Under the pieces are notes generated by a model that did no database searches, was not told the DNA's origin, and was given only the letters and a program-made list of their open reading frames with translations. A DNA stretch of 64,000 nucleotides, taken from Cadophora sp. MPI-SDFR-AT-0126. Its lineage: Eukaryota; Ascomycota; Leotiomycetes; Helotiales; Ploettnerulaceae. Shown here in pieces: positions 44,645-54,466 of the stretch (position 1 is the first letter of the stretch; each line of letters begins with the position of its first letter). Location: contig JAGMVK010000001.1 in assembly GCA_020747065.1 (NCBI GenBank), forward strand, positions 1,116,001-1,180,000. Reading direction: 5' to 3'. Both the position numbers and the translations under genes were made by a program.

Positions 44645-45833
44645 CTACAACTCAGACTTTCCTGCAACCTTCTCGATGAATTTTCGGAGGATGTTAGTCT
44701 TGCTAGTGAACTCGTCAAGCTTCGCTGGTGCCAGGCCTCCCTTCTTCAGGATACCGTCGAGACGAGCTAACTCCTTTGCAGCATAGTTATCGTTCTTGGA
44801 GAGCTTGTCGAAGACCTTAACATAGTACTCTGCGTACTTGTATTGGGCCTGGGACTTCAAGTCAGCAGCAGCCTTAGTAGCCTCACTGGCGACTTCAGCA
44901 ATGCTGGAGCCACTAGTGAACTTGGCTACAAGAGTATCCAAAGCCTCAATGGTACCAGCAACAGCATCAAGTCCACCTCCTGGAGCTCGGTGTGTTCCTG
45001 CCTTGCTGTTCATGAACTCAACAAGGTCTGCCTCTGTGCGTCCACCGGTGTATGCTTCTGGAGTCGTGGACCCTTTAGGGAAAAACTTGATAGTTGGATA
45101 GGAGGAGACGCCTTGGTCTTTGGCAGTGGCCTTTGCGTTATCAGCTTCAGCATCGACCTTCGCAATGAGGACACCGTCTTCGCTGGCAAAGTCTTGTGCA
45201 ACTTTCTCCCAAATTGGTGCAAGAGTTTTGCAGTCTGCTATCATTAGCATCGCTCGATGCACATGAAATATTTGGAGTGGGCTACTTACGTCCACACCAT
45301 GGAGCGGTGAAGGCAACAATAGCATCCTGATCGGCACCAATCTTCTCCTTGAATGTCTTATCGTTCAACATCTCAACTGCGCTTGGTGCCACTTTCGCCT
45401 TCTTTGCCTTAATACCAGTCTTCTTGCTGATGAATTCCGTCAGACTCTCCAAGTCTCTGCCACCATTGTAATCTTCTGGAGTCTCATCCTTGCCATTGAA
45501 GTATTTGATAGTTGGGAAACCCTGAATACCGAAACGCTTGCCCAATGATTTCTCAGCATCCGCGTCGACCTTTGCAATACTAATCTTGTCTTTGGCACCA
45601 GAGAAATCTTGAGCTAATTGCTCGTAGACTGGAGCAAGATTCTTGCAATGACCACACCATGGCGCGAAGAACTCGACAAGGGCAGGTTTTCCGCTCAGCA
45701 CAATCGAATCGAAATTGCTTGGAATGAGGTCGAGAACGGCGGACTTATCGTATGTTGGTGGGGGAGCCCCGGGTCCTTTGGCAAAGGACAAAGTGGCCAG
45801 GCCAGCAAGAACAAGGCTCTTAATGAGAACCAT
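44645..45833 (-). CDS. tigA: ER protein disulfide isomerase, TigA/ERp38-type (two thioredoxin domains plus ERp29c), 377 aa
   Basis: Minus-strand exons 45833-45290 and 45234-44645. A signal peptide ends near LATLSFAKG. Two thioredoxin domains carry APWCGHCKNLAP and APWCGHCKTLAP; the intron splits the second active site inside the His codon of CGHC. A C-terminal helical ERp29c domain follows (from about residue 265, e.g. KYAEYYVKVFDKL). No HDEL or KDEL is present: the protein ends in VAGKSEL, so retention may be by another means or by a divergent C-terminus. The enzyme forms and isomerises disulfides in secretory proteins. Fungal tigA is induced by secretion stress; a CCAAT box and an E-box lie about 200 bp upstream. 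Confidence 0.93.
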
Positions 45834-46406
45834 GACGGAGTTGTGTTATTTGAGATTCGATTTATTGTATTGTATGCGGAACGAAAGGAGTATTCTGCTG
45901 ATGGCTCGAGGTTTTGATCAGGGCTATCTGGATTTCAAATCCTGAGATCCGGACACTTGTTAGTTGGAGCTCCCTGGTAGGTGGCGAAGCTTAACCATAG
46001 CGGCGGCAAAAGGAAGCTAAGACAACCCCTATTGGCATCACGTGAAAGGCGTTGGTATGGCATGGGCTTCACCTCGTTCACTTTTCTGCATCTCGTCATA
46101 AGTAAGTGTAAAAAGAAACTCTACCATCTTCGCCAGCGTAGCAGCTGTTGTTGCTCGGAATTGAAGATATGTAGAAATCCAGTCTCGATAATGCGAAGCC
46201 AAGAACTACCAGGGGCGAGCGAGGCACAGCAGTTTCAACAATCCACCCTTTGGATGAAGCTGACAGCCTTCACGTAATGGTCAAGACAAACTTCGCTGAA
46301 CTTCATGATCAGTTAGGACATACATTTGAAAGTATCACTAGATTTTACGCTTCACAAGTACTTCACATCTGTTGTTTACTGTTGTTTACATCTCGCCAGA
46401 ACGAAG
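45834..46406. other. Divergent promoter region, PDI / Zn2Cys6 regulator
   Basis: About 570 bases separate two divergent starts. On the PDI strand, CCAAT (46035-46031) and the palindrome TCACGTGA (46038-46045) lie next to each other, about 200 bp before the PDI ATG. The arrangement is loosely like a stress element, but it does not match the ERSE spacing. Confidence 0.4.
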
Positions 46407-48251
46407 ATGAGTCTCGTCAAAATCGGGATCAGTCTCACAGTTTGTGAGCCATGTAAGAAACGCAAGAAGAGTTGCAACAAAGCGTTACCAAATTGCTCTA
46501 GATGTAGCAGGTGAGTTGTCTACTCTTGGTCCCCTTGAACGAGCTGACTGAATTGTTGATTGTTTGTAAAATGCTCCTACTCTGGCGATCGTCCCGCCGC
46601 TGCAAGTCTTCCGCCTGTACTTCCGCCGCTGCACATTCTCAGTAACTCGATTCCGGGACTAGCGGTCTCTGCAAGTTCTCCAGGGTCGTGGGACTATCCA
46701 CATGGTAAATCATCTTCGGGTTTCACGACCAACAACCGACTGTCGTTCCAAGCTCACAAGCTTCTCAACGCTATCTCCCGAAAGCACGGAGACATTGGCC
46801 AGTTCTGTGAGACATATTTCAAGAAGTTCCACAATACCTTACCGATCCTCAACAAGGCAGTTTTTTATTGGCAACTCCAGAACTTAACATCGGATTCTCA
46901 CTTCTCTGCTCTGCTCTTGGCTATGTTTCTCATAGCCCAGATGGTCGACCAGTCGAACTCGAATGAACACCGTTTCGATCTGTATCCAACTCTCAAAAGT
47001 ATCCACTCGCTCCTTCAGTCCACGGGAAATGTTTCACATGAACTCATCCAAGCCGGGATCCTGATTAGCTCTTTCGAATATTGTCAAGGGTTCTTCCAAG
47101 AAGCGTGGATTTCAATAGGAATTTGTGTCCGAATGGCACAAATTTTGGGTCTCCAAGAATCGATTCGAAGGCCACTACCAAAAGAACGAGACTCGCAGAC
47201 CATACTCGAAACAGAACGCTGCATATGGTGGGCCATTGTCATTGTTGAAAGGTACGTGCCATTGCATGGAATATCTGCCGAGATCTGCCAAGCAGATGGA
47301 CAATAGCTGATATATAGCTGTCTAACACTTGCACAGGAATATTAACAGTGCTTGGAGGAAAAACGGGCTTCCATGCGCATCTAACTCCCCGCAACTAGAG
47401 GACTACCTGCCTCTAACCCCAACAGGCGAAGACCGTCTTCGTGAAGATCTTGTTCTGCCCCAAGATTTAGATGTCGCTTGGTCATCAGGTGGACATCTCA
47501 ACCGAGACTTTACAAAGTTCGGACCATTCGCTGCAACCGTTCAGTCTACGTACCTCGCTGGACTCGTTGTTCGCCATGTTCAAGATGACAGTCGTGATGC
47601 ATCCACGAGGAAGAATGACGCAGCTAGACTTGAGGGTGCACTTCAATCGTATTTGTGTGCATTGATCCCGCCTGCGTAAGTCCCATGTCTATCAGGTGGC
47701 ATTGATTCAATACCAAGTCGTGGTTTCGGCATTCTGAATTGGAAGAAATGATAAAAGCTGACTTGTCAATACCAGTGGAGAAGCTAAAGGCAGTTACTGC
47801 GGCGCTTTCGGAATCCGCACTTGGTAAATTCGTCTTCACTACTGCTTTATACGAAGTTGCTTACTCGATATCTAGCATGGCATACTATTTCCACCACCAT
47901 GAGTTCGAGCTTGCCACTAGGTCTGGAGACACAATCGGGGCTTCGCGGGCAAAGCTAGCAATCGAATCTATGGTACGCACAGCTATCAGCATGACTCGGG
48001 TGGGCTACACTGGATCTCCCATAGACTTCCATGGATTAGCCTACTGGTCTCATCGACTCATACCTGATACTGCAATGATGCATATCAAATACGGAGAACG
48101 AAATGATGACTGGCAGTCAGGACTGGACCTTATGAAGTTCTATCTCCGTGGTCTCGGACCCAGATTCAAATTATATGGTAGGCAAGACGATTTGATTCCT
48201 GCGGCCATGGCAGCTAATGATTTCGATAGACAATTACCTTCGAGATATTGA
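46407..48251 (+). pseudogene. Zn2Cys6 fungal transcription factor, splice/frame problems
   Basis: Exon 1 from ATG 46407 encodes most of a Zn2Cys6 cluster (TVCEPCKKRKKSCNKALPNC, then SRC) and ends at a perfect GTGAGT donor at 46511. The next coding block (VKCSYSGDRP, with the sixth Cys) starts around 46566, but no in-frame AG acceptor precedes it. Two blocks of the fungal-specific regulator domain then join well through an intron starting at about 47252 and ending at 47337 (YFKKFHNTLPILNKAVFYW; GILISSFEYCQGFFQEAW). A third junction after YLCALIPP (GTAAGT donor at 47676) again has no acceptor in the right phase; the only one in phase leaves a 20-nt intron and a TGA. The last block (SIPVEKLKAVTAAL to the stop at 48251) is intact. 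Probably a decaying gene, or one with unusual splicing. Confidence 0.65.
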
Positions 48252-48329
48252 AGCTGCAGAGGAAGCTTCAAGAAGCATTTAGCCTACAAATATGCAGCGC
48301 AATCCTCAAATTTCAAACCGCCCAGCTTC

Positions 48330-49087
48330 TCAACCAGAGGTCGTTCCCCCAGGTCGAGTCAAAAACTCCTTGAGCTCACCAAACCCGTTCACAATGTCGT
48401 TTTTCTTCTCGGCCCACTCCTTTATGCTATCTTCGCCCAGCTTTCCTTGACTAGCTTGTATCATGTCCCATGCCATGCCGCCGGTGATGGGTTCGTTCTT
48501 CGCAAATGCCAGCATTGGCCGTGTCTCAACAACATGAACATACATCGACTCTAGGGTAATTTTCAAGCTATTACTAGCCTTATCACCTCCCATTATCCCA
48601 TAGCTTACGATCAGAAACGGTTTCCCTTTGATCTCGTTGTAGAGATAATCGATGGCGTTCTTTACGCCTCCTGGTGCACCGGCATTCTGGAAAGGAGCAA
48701 ACATCAGCATATTTGCGATCGGAGAATGTCAACAGCTACAAGATTCGCTCGAGAAATAGACGGAGGAAAGAGATTTTGCCTTACATAGCACGCTGTCACG
48801 AGCACAAACCCATCGTACTTAGCAATCTCCGCGCTCCAGGCTTTGCTATGCTCATGAGCGAACTGTGCCATGAACGGGACAGTTGCTGGGATGACCTCTT
48901 CATCGAAGACTGGGAGCTTGAAGGAAGCGATGTCGACTTCGGAAAGCGTGAAATTGACGCCACTGGGGGTTGGGGAGAGCTCTTCTGCGAGAACGTCATG
49001 GACGAATTTGGTGACTTGAGGTCCAATACGGACGGCGCGAGTGCTGCCTGTGATGATGGCAATTGGCTTCGTCGCGGAGTCCGTCAT
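48330..49087 (-). CDS. NADPH-dependent FMN reductase, flavodoxin-like fold, 219 aa
   Basis: Minus-strand exons 49087-48785 and 48686-48330 close in frame. The N-terminus AIITGSTRAVRIGPQVTKFV has the phosphate-binding G-S-T-R loop of the FMN_red family. The flavin-facing segment FVLVTACYNAGAPGGVKNAI crosses the intron, followed by DYLYNEIKGKPFLIVSYGIMGG. These proteins are small azoreductase or quinone-reductase type oxidoreductases that use NADPH and FMN. The usual P-E-Y-N at the flavin site is replaced here by A-C-Y-N. It is divergent from a cupin gene and converges tail-to-tail with the broken Zn2Cys6 gene. It may belong to a small catabolic or detoxification group. Confidence 0.9.
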
Positions 49088-49704
49088 GGTGTATGGTGTC
49101 GTGGTATGTTTCTGGTGCAGTGGGAAGGTCGAAGTCGAACAAGATACGCAATTCGTGCAACATTGATCCTAGGATTTGAAGTACTTGGAGGGCGACTTTT
49201 ACTTCTTATATAGCGAACCATGGCGAAAAGTCTCGCTACTTTGTTTTGCAGTGGATATGTTTTACTAGAGTCCGCACTACGGCTTGAGGTCCCAGTCATC
49301 CCATCCACAACGTGTATAATATACGTGAAGATGCTGACTTGCGGTAAGCTTTTTTGCCAAGAAAGCGAACCCGAGATCGTTTTGAGCTGCAAACGTAGTG
49401 AGCATGGGGCGGATGTGAGGGCGGAAGCTTGTGATGAGGCTTGCGGCGAAGCATCAGCACTAGATTGCTTGCTGTGACACTATCAGCTATCGTGCTTTGA
49501 GACTTATTTGCCATGCTTATCGGTCAAGTTGTAAGTTTTATTTATCATTTGTCTCTTTCTTCTTTACATTATATCCTCTACTTTCGTTGACGAGATTTTC
49601 AGGTCTTCACTGAAGACCAAATCCTAGACACCAAAAGTCTCCCCATAGCTCGATCAAGATTTGTCTGAATTTCAAACGTCGCGAAAGTACTGACAGTCAA
49701 ACAC
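49088..49704. other. Divergent promoter, FMN reductase / cupin
   Basis: 617 bases between two divergent start codons. No coding frame is supported. Confidence 0.5.
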
Positions 49705-50313
49705 ATGATGAGCTCCACCAGGTCGCACTCTGAATCATTACCAGCGGGCATGCGTGACCCAGCTCGCAGAACACTTACCAACCATCTCATAAAAGACGAA
49801 GCCTACATCGAAAAGTATGGCGCCGAAACCAATGGCGCCTACACAGAAGTCCGTGTAAGCGTGGCCCCAGGCGGAGGAACACCCTTACACTATCATGGTT
49901 CCTACGAAGAACATTTGATCTGCACCAACGGACTTCTCAGCTGTATCGTCGGCACCAAAACACTCACATTCACACCTGGCGAGACGGCCGTGATACCCAT
50001 TGGCACGAAACACCGCTTCTTCAACGACTCCAAGACAGATAATGTTGAGTTTGTTGGGAAGGTGGTACCGGCTCATGAGGGCTTTGAGAAGAGTTTGTTT
50101 ATCTGTTATGGGCTGGCGGAGGATGGCGAATGTGATGAGAAGGGGCTGCCGAGGAGCTTTGTGCATTTGTGTTTGATGGCTGATTTGGGCGATATGAGAT
50201 GGCCGGGCTTCATGCTAGTTGCAGGCTTGGGGAACATGCTTGTCAAGGTTGTGGCGGCGTATGCTAGGTGGACAGGGGAGGAGGAGAGGTTGTTGAAGAA
50301 GTATTGGTATTAA
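49705..50313 (+). CDS. Cupin-domain protein, 202 aa
   Basis: A single exon from the first ATG. Cupin motif 1 is VAPGGGTPLHYHGSYEEHLI (H-x-H-x4-E), and motif 2 includes FTPGETAVIPIGTKHRFFN. This is a metal-binding beta-barrel about 110 residues long, followed by an unusual C-terminal extension containing a hydrophobic segment (WPGFMLVAGLGNMLVKVVAA) that may be a membrane or amphipathic helix. Small cupins act as dioxygenases, epimerases or isomerases, or bind ligands; the reaction cannot be inferred. It is divergent from the FMN reductase gene. Confidence 0.85.
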   Translation: MMSSTRSHSESLPAGMRDPARRTLTNHLIKDEAYIEKYGAETNGAYTEVRVSVAPGGGTPLHYHGSYEEHLICTNGLLSCIVGTKTLTFTPGETAVIPIGTKHRFFNDSKTDNVEFVGKVVPAHEGFEKSLFICYGLAEDGECDEKGLPRSFVHLCLMADLGDMRWPGFMLVAGLGNMLVKVVAAYARWTGEEERLLKKYWY

Positions 50314-51647
50314 GTTATGAGGTCACGAGCTCAATGATACGACTCCGTATGCTAAGTTAGTGTCCATCTTGTGTCCTCTGTGAAGCATAATAAGAGAACC
50401 GAATCCCGAAGGTACAGAAAACCCCAGCATCTTCTTCAACTGCTAACAGCATAGTTCAATGCGTGAGGCCAAAGCTTGGGAAGCAATTTTTTCCGTCAAT
50501 AGGGATACAAGTCAGGTTCGAACACCGGTCATCAAGTCAGCTTTGACCCAGATTTGTTATGTTGGAGTGTATTGGGATACAAGCCAAGTCAACATGCTTC
50601 TGGGTCGTCTGACGCTTCGGGATACTTAGATAATACTGTCTTTGTGAGACGAAGCTGATACTAAATTTAGTCTTGATACCTGCAGCACCGTAGTTTCGAG
50701 TCTGATGTTGGGAGTGGAATTTCTGAACGTTTGGGCAAGTGAAAGACCTACATAGGCAGTCCAACTTTGAGACGACATCAAGAGCACGAGTCGCTTCTAC
50801 ACTTGAAAAGCTCCAAATGATAACGATTAAGGTACCAGAATCATCTTTCATAAGTATGGAGACTCTCCTTGTGAGTTTACTTCCATTATAAATCTTGAAT
50901 GCCCTGGAGGATTTCGGAATATAAACAAATGCTCATATCGGCAAGAAGAGGAAGATGTTAACAATCTCAGTTCAAGAAAGAGCCAATAAATGTTGAAAAT
51001 GATTAAATACAACAAGAACATAGACAAAACAATGTCGGCCATTCTCTAGAGGACTTAGAGGAATCCCGGTGCATTCCATAGCTACCTTACAGCTCTGGGG
51101 ACGGAGAGTACATACCTACCTATGGTATCTTCCAAGTGGCCAACCAACACAAGCTGTCACGCTTCAAAAGTTTCATAATAAAAAAATCAAATAGATGTAT
51201 CAGCCCACGCTGCTTCATCCACGCACTCAATTTCATGCCACACCTCGAAGGGGCGCAACGCATTAATGACGACCCACGGTACTTGACATTTTTGGCGGTC
51301 ACGCATAAATTCCAGTAGATGGATTTAGCGCTGTCAGGGATCTTCAGGGTTCAATTAGCACTGACTGGCGCCGGCAAAGGAGATCTTTGTGGCGCAAGGG
51401 GGCCAAGCCTAACCCATTGCGCAGACAAATCCGATGAGCAGATCAACACGGCACAGCCCAGAACAAGAGAATTGAACAAAACATCTCTGTCGCCCCTCAC
51501 CTCTCGACTTTGACCGGTTTACGAGTTAACTGAACACTGAACGATTTATCGTGAGAAAACCCAGTGTACTAGGTCACTGGCAGAAGGATTATCCACGAAA
51601 ATACCGACGGCTTCACCACGGATCACTGACCTACTATTTGCTGTCGC
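50314..51647. other. Intergenic, no gene recognised
   Basis: About 1.3 kb with only short frames (100 codons or fewer, none with a domain). It includes the upstream region of the Sec2-like gene. Confidence 0.5.
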
Positions 51648-52383
51648 ATGACCACAGCACACGATAACATGTCCACGACCATGACAATGACGATGTCGCA
51701 GGCGCAAGGTGCAGCAGTATCTGCGTGCCCGAACTGCGGCATCGGTCTGCCTGATCACTCGGCCATAGCAGTAGACGCACAGAAGCAAATCGAGGATCTC
51801 CAAGCCCAGGTCCGGCTGCTAACACAGAAGGCCACGAATGCAGGTTTGTTCTCCTCTATCCTTATGCTCTCACAAGTGAGCTGCGACTGACGAATGGACA
51901 GTCGACAGGTGGGCAGACTACGAAGACGAGATCCAAGAACTGAAAGCGCAGAACGCTCGAAATTCCGAGGAGGCAGCCCGCGCAGAAGCCAGCAGCCCAA
52001 ACCGATCTTCCTACCTCCCTGTTCAGAATCGTCTCTCCTCATTCCTAGCACGCAAGTCAACACCGAATCTCAAGAGTCCCGCGCCGCCGAATACACCTTC
52101 AGCTACGGACCTGGCAGCTGCGTTGACGAGGGAGCAGGCGTTACGACAGGCTGCGGATAGGAAGCTCGATGAGGCGAGTGGAGAGCTGGAGGAGCTGAGC
52201 GCACAGCTGTTCATGCAGGCTAATGAGATGGTTGCGACGGAGCGGAAGGCACGCGCGAAACTGGAAGAACGTGTTGCGGTCTTGGAGAGTAGGGATGGAG
52301 AGAAGAGGAAGCGGTTGGAGAGGCTGGAGGGAGCGGTTGCGAGGATCGAAAGGGTTAGAGGATTGCTTGCGCCGGGGAGATGA
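51648..52383 (+). CDS. Sec2-like Rab-GEF coiled-coil domain protein, 225 aa
   Basis: Exons 51648-51843 and 51902-52383 close in frame. The N-terminus has a CPNCGIGLPDH Cys pair, then a coiled coil (AQKQIEDLQAQVRLLTQK) and a Ser/Pro-rich linker (SYLPVQNRLSSFLARKSTPN). The C-terminal helix ALTREQALRQAADRKLDEAS continues into SGELEELSAQLFMQANEMVA and TERKARAKLEERVAVLE, matching the Sec2p/Rabin8 signature with the central LFxxANxMVAxER motif. That domain catalyses GDP release from Sec4/Rab8 GTPases. The protein is much shorter than yeast Sec2p (about 760 residues) and lacks its exocyst-binding tail. It could be a paralogue; the GEF role is inferred. Confidence 0.8.
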
Positions 52384-52477
52384 GAGGGTTAGACGTTTTG
52401 AGACGGATACTATCACGAGCAGGCCGTGTGGCCGTGTGCAGAAGTTGATAAAGGGCGGTGTGAGGAAATATGTTAAG

Positions 52478-52828
52478 ATGCGTACGTCTGGACGAATATG
52501 GAAGTATGGACGTCGAAAACGAGAGATGGAAAGGAACAGTACAATGCTGGTGGTAGCAGAACATTTTCCGTCACAGTTTCGGCATCACGAGATATCACCT
52601 ACCTTCGACGAATTACCGAGCATCACTCTGGAAGTCCCGGATCTCGAGCCCTGGATCGATGAGCTGTGGCATGATTTTCTGATCGAGCCAACTCCGTACT
52701 TGGTAGCTTCTGCGATATCATATCTTGGATTCGTATTACTTCTTTCACGGTACTACAGCTCTATTTGGCAGCTTCTATGCTTCCTTCTTCGATTCGTGCC
52801 TTGGGATGAGGACCTAGGCTTGGACTAA
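52478..52828 (+). CDS. Possible small single-pass membrane protein, 116 aa
   Basis: An open frame from ATG 52478. Acidic central part (SPTFDELPSITLEVPDLEPW), then a hydrophobic segment PYLVASAISYLGFVLLLSRY followed by IWQLLCFLLRFVPW, ending in DEDLGLD. Composition is protein-like and unlike the surrounding non-coding DNA. The start is only 95 bases after the Sec2-like stop, so it could also be a missed 3' exon of that gene or its 3' UTR. Family not recognised. Confidence 0.4.
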   Translation: MRTSGRIWKYGRRKREMERNSTMLVVAEHFPSQFRHHEISPTFDELPSITLEVPDLEPWIDELWHDFLIEPTPYLVASAISYLGFVLLLSRYYSSIWQLLCFLLRFVPWDEDLGLD

Positions 52829-53180
52829 TTTGTTCGGTTTCAATATGCTGTACGTGTATTATGCATGGATTTCGGAGTTGTTTGACTTGTATGAATAGAT
52901 ACCTGGATTGGATTGGTCTGGGGGATCATGAGGCTCGGGACGGGAAGCAATAGGGATGGATGAGAATGATACCCGGTTCTTGTATATTACAACACCAATT
53001 TGCATGGGCGGTACTTTATAACTTCCAGACGAAAGAGACTCATTTCCAATGCTATGGTATTATGGGTGCTAGATCTCGCTATCGAAAATTAATTCAGGTA
53101 TCAATGATCTACCCTACGCCCAGCAAATGCACCAAAACACCGTCAAATCATCGCATTTTCAACCTCCCAGTCACATTTTT
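52829..53180. other. Convergent spacer
   Basis: 3' flanks of the small membrane-protein frame and of the uracil phosphoribosyltransferase gene. Nothing else seen. Confidence 0.5.
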
Positions 53181-54036
53181 CTACTTGCCAATAGTCAAAA
53201 ACAATCTGTCTCCGACATCACCCAACCCAGGCTTAATCATTCCACGATCGGTAATCTCTCCATCAACACCCGCAACCCAGATCTCAACTCCTTCGGGCCA
53301 CTCGTTCGCCGCCTTCTGCAGGCCTGGCAGAGCACCCAGGATCGCAATGACGATCACTCTCTTGACACCCCATTCCTTAAGCGTCTGAATGGCAGCTGCG
53401 CATGTCCCACCTGTAGCGATGACGGGGTCGAGCAGGATTGCCAGTTCGGAGGCGCCTGAATTAGGAGAGTCGGAGGGCGTATTGGCTGCGGGACGGTGAT
53501 AGGGCAGATTGTTGTAGTATTCGACTGGCTCAAGGGTTGTGGGCTCGCGGAAGAGTCCTAGGTGGTGGACCGGAGCTGGGTTTGGTAGGAGGGTTTGGAT
53601 TGCTGGGAGTGGTTAACTTGGAGACCCCTCACGGTGTGTTGAATAGGTAGTGCATGCGAGAAGGGGTAGAGGCGCCTTACCATCTAGCATTCCAAGTCCA
53701 GACCGCAGAATAGGTACCACGGATATACTTCCTGGGGATACAGTAGTAGTGTTATATTCATATCCCAAGTGAGTTTTGGCCTGAGGAGTGGGAAGTCAAT
53801 ATTGGTATGCGGGGGCGGGGTACAGCTAAATGGACGGCCATTTTTTGACTTACAGATTCTCCTTTCTTAGTAGTAAGACCAGCAGCTGTAGCTTCGCAAG
53901 CCACAATCAAAGCGATTTCATGAACCAGCGCCTTCGTCTCTCGAGCATTCGTCGTGCTCTGGCGAAGTTGGGAGAGCTTGGCCTGGAGACATGGATGCGT
54001 GGAAATATGGACAGTGGGGGGTAAGTCGAAAGACAT
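53181..54036 (-). CDS. FUR1: Uracil phosphoribosyltransferase, 234 aa
   Basis: Minus-strand exons 54036-53854, 53780-53681 and 53602-53181 close in frame. The start is the first ATG (MSFDLPPTVHIS). Family features: TNARETKALVHEI (N-terminal helix), VVPILRSGLGMLD, then the PRPP-binding loop LLDPVIATGGTCAAAI, and a uracil-binding C-terminus AGVDGEITDRGMIKPGLGDV. It converts uracil and PRPP to UMP in pyrimidine salvage and activates 5-fluorouracil. The length is normal. It is divergent from the fluoride exporter gene, with about 430 bases between start codons. Confidence 0.95.
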
Positions 54037-54466
54037 ATTGCTCGAATAATTCAAAAAAGTAGACAGATTGTTCGTGTATTTCCAAAGATGTTGCCTTTTT
54101 CTTTATGGCATAAACGACAGAAGTAAATTCAACAAAACGAAAATGGTTCCTGAAGTGAAGACGGTGAGATGTTGTGAGCTTCAAGTAGCCAACCAAGAGT
54201 GGATTCAAGCTCCCCTGCATGCAAACATCCTGGGTCGGAAGCGGGCGAGAACCGCTTATCGATATGCGCTCCTTGATTGGCTTGCATTTTTCGATGTCAT
54301 TGTTGACGTCGGCACAAGTGGAGATCTTTCCCCATGTTCAGCTCTTGTGAGCGATGAAAGTTTTAGACACCGCTATGGCAACTTACAGAACCTTCGACAT
54401 CGACAGCGAGAAGTCTGCAAAAGAACAGACTGTGAGGCGCACATTCTGTGCAGTCCTCTTCTCGTG

